A model generated the notes under the pieces. It was given only the letters and a program-made list of their open reading frames with translations, was not told where the DNA came from and made no database searches. A DNA stretch of 64,000 nt from Crystallibacter sulfonylureivorans_A (lineage in GTDB: Bacteria; Actinomycetota; Actinomycetes; Actinomycetales; Micrococcaceae), in NCBI RefSeq assembly GCF_047607445.1, contig NZ_JBLKRT010000005.1, positions 1 through 64,000 on the forward strand. Reading direction: 5' to 3'. Positions within the stretch are counted from its first letter, which is position 1. Each line of letters starts with the position of its first letter. Positions 63,775 to 64,000 of this stretch are shown piece by piece. Both the position numbers and the translations under genes were made by a program.

Positions 63775-64000
63775 TCAGGCCTTCTTGCCCGCTTCCTTCA
63801 CACGCTGCTCTTCCGCGCGCACCGCGGCGAAGGAGGCGCGCTCGGCCACCAGCCATTGCGGTGGATTCTGCAGCAGCGCGGTGATCTCCGCCGTCGTCAG
63901 CGCTTCGGTGATGCCGCCGCGGGCCAGGCCGGAAATGGAGACGTTGAGCTTGCGCGCTACCTCGGGCCGCGGATGCGGGCCGTTGCGGCGCAGGTCGGCC
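63775..64000 (-). CDS. DUF5997 family protein (3' end, partial)
   Basis: The last 74 residues of a leftward gene whose start is beyond the right edge. The visible part includes RRNGPHPRPEVARKL, SISGLARGGITEALTT and NPPQWLVAERASFAAVRAEE, which fits DUF5997 as I recall the family. The C-terminus is basic (KEAGKKA). Function is unknown. Confidence 0.75.
   Translation of the reverse strand, partial: ADLRRNGPHPRPEVARKLNVSISGLARGGITEALTTAEITALLQNPPQWLVAERASFAAVRAEEQRVKEAGKKA

Overview
The window is high-GC DNA from an actinobacterium, most likely Arthrobacter or a close relative in the Micrococcaceae. The evidence is the gene order around the replication origin (cca, NUDIX, murJ, trxB, trxA, cwlM-like, parB, parA, rsmG, jag, yidC, yidD, rnpA, rpmH, dnaA, dnaN, gnd, recF, DUF721, gyrB, gyrA, DUF3566, tRNA-Ile, DLW-39, tRNA-Ala), frequent GTG starts, 4-bp start/stop overlaps, and the actinobacterial kinase and cell-shape operon (fhaA, fhaB, pstP, rodA, pbpA, two PASTA kinases). 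All assignments come from reading the sequence; no database search was run.

Layout. 1-5 kb: an operon of four surface-glycan transferase-like genes, then a lipoprotein, a 27-residue membrane peptide and a DUF6766 membrane protein. 6-10.8 kb: inositol-phosphate synthase, an acyltransferase, formate-tetrahydrofolate ligase and a GlsB-type membrane protein. 10.8-12.7 kb: an accessory stretch with small reading frames that have strong ribosome binding sites and resemble nothing I know. 12.7-21.7 kb: histidine phosphatase, cca, NUDIX, murJ, a MurJ-associated pseudokinase, thioredoxin system and a CwlM-like protein. 21.7-24.5 kb: a 2.8-kb gene-poor centromere holding nine parS-like sites. 24.5-30.3 kb: the leftward parAB-rsmG-jag-yidC-yidD-rnpA-rpmH group. 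30.3-42.6 kb: a two-part oriC around dnaA, then the rightward replication genes and two tRNAs. 42.6-51.2 kb: transporter, glycosyltransferase, cyclophilin, rhomboid protease, a second DnaA-box cluster, malic enzyme, CorA, CrgA and PabA/TrpG. 51.3-60.7 kb: the leftward kinase operon. 60.8-64 kb: tRNA-Leu, a VOC protein, a two-component system and the 3' end of a DUF5997 gene.

How it works together: DnaA acts at oriC, ParA and ParB partition the origin through parS, and YidC, YidD, Jag, RnpA and RpmH serve protein insertion and translation. MurJ with its pseudokinase, the CwlM-like protein, RodA, PbpA, CrgA and the kinase/phosphatase/FHA set form a peptidoglycan-synthesis control circuit. The most interesting signals are the parS centromere (two further sites lie inside parA and parB), a DnaA-box cluster 15 kb from oriC, the small-ORF module at 11-12.2 kb, an unannotated gene carrying the three sialyltransferase-type motifs, and a Met at the quinolone-resistance position of GyrA.
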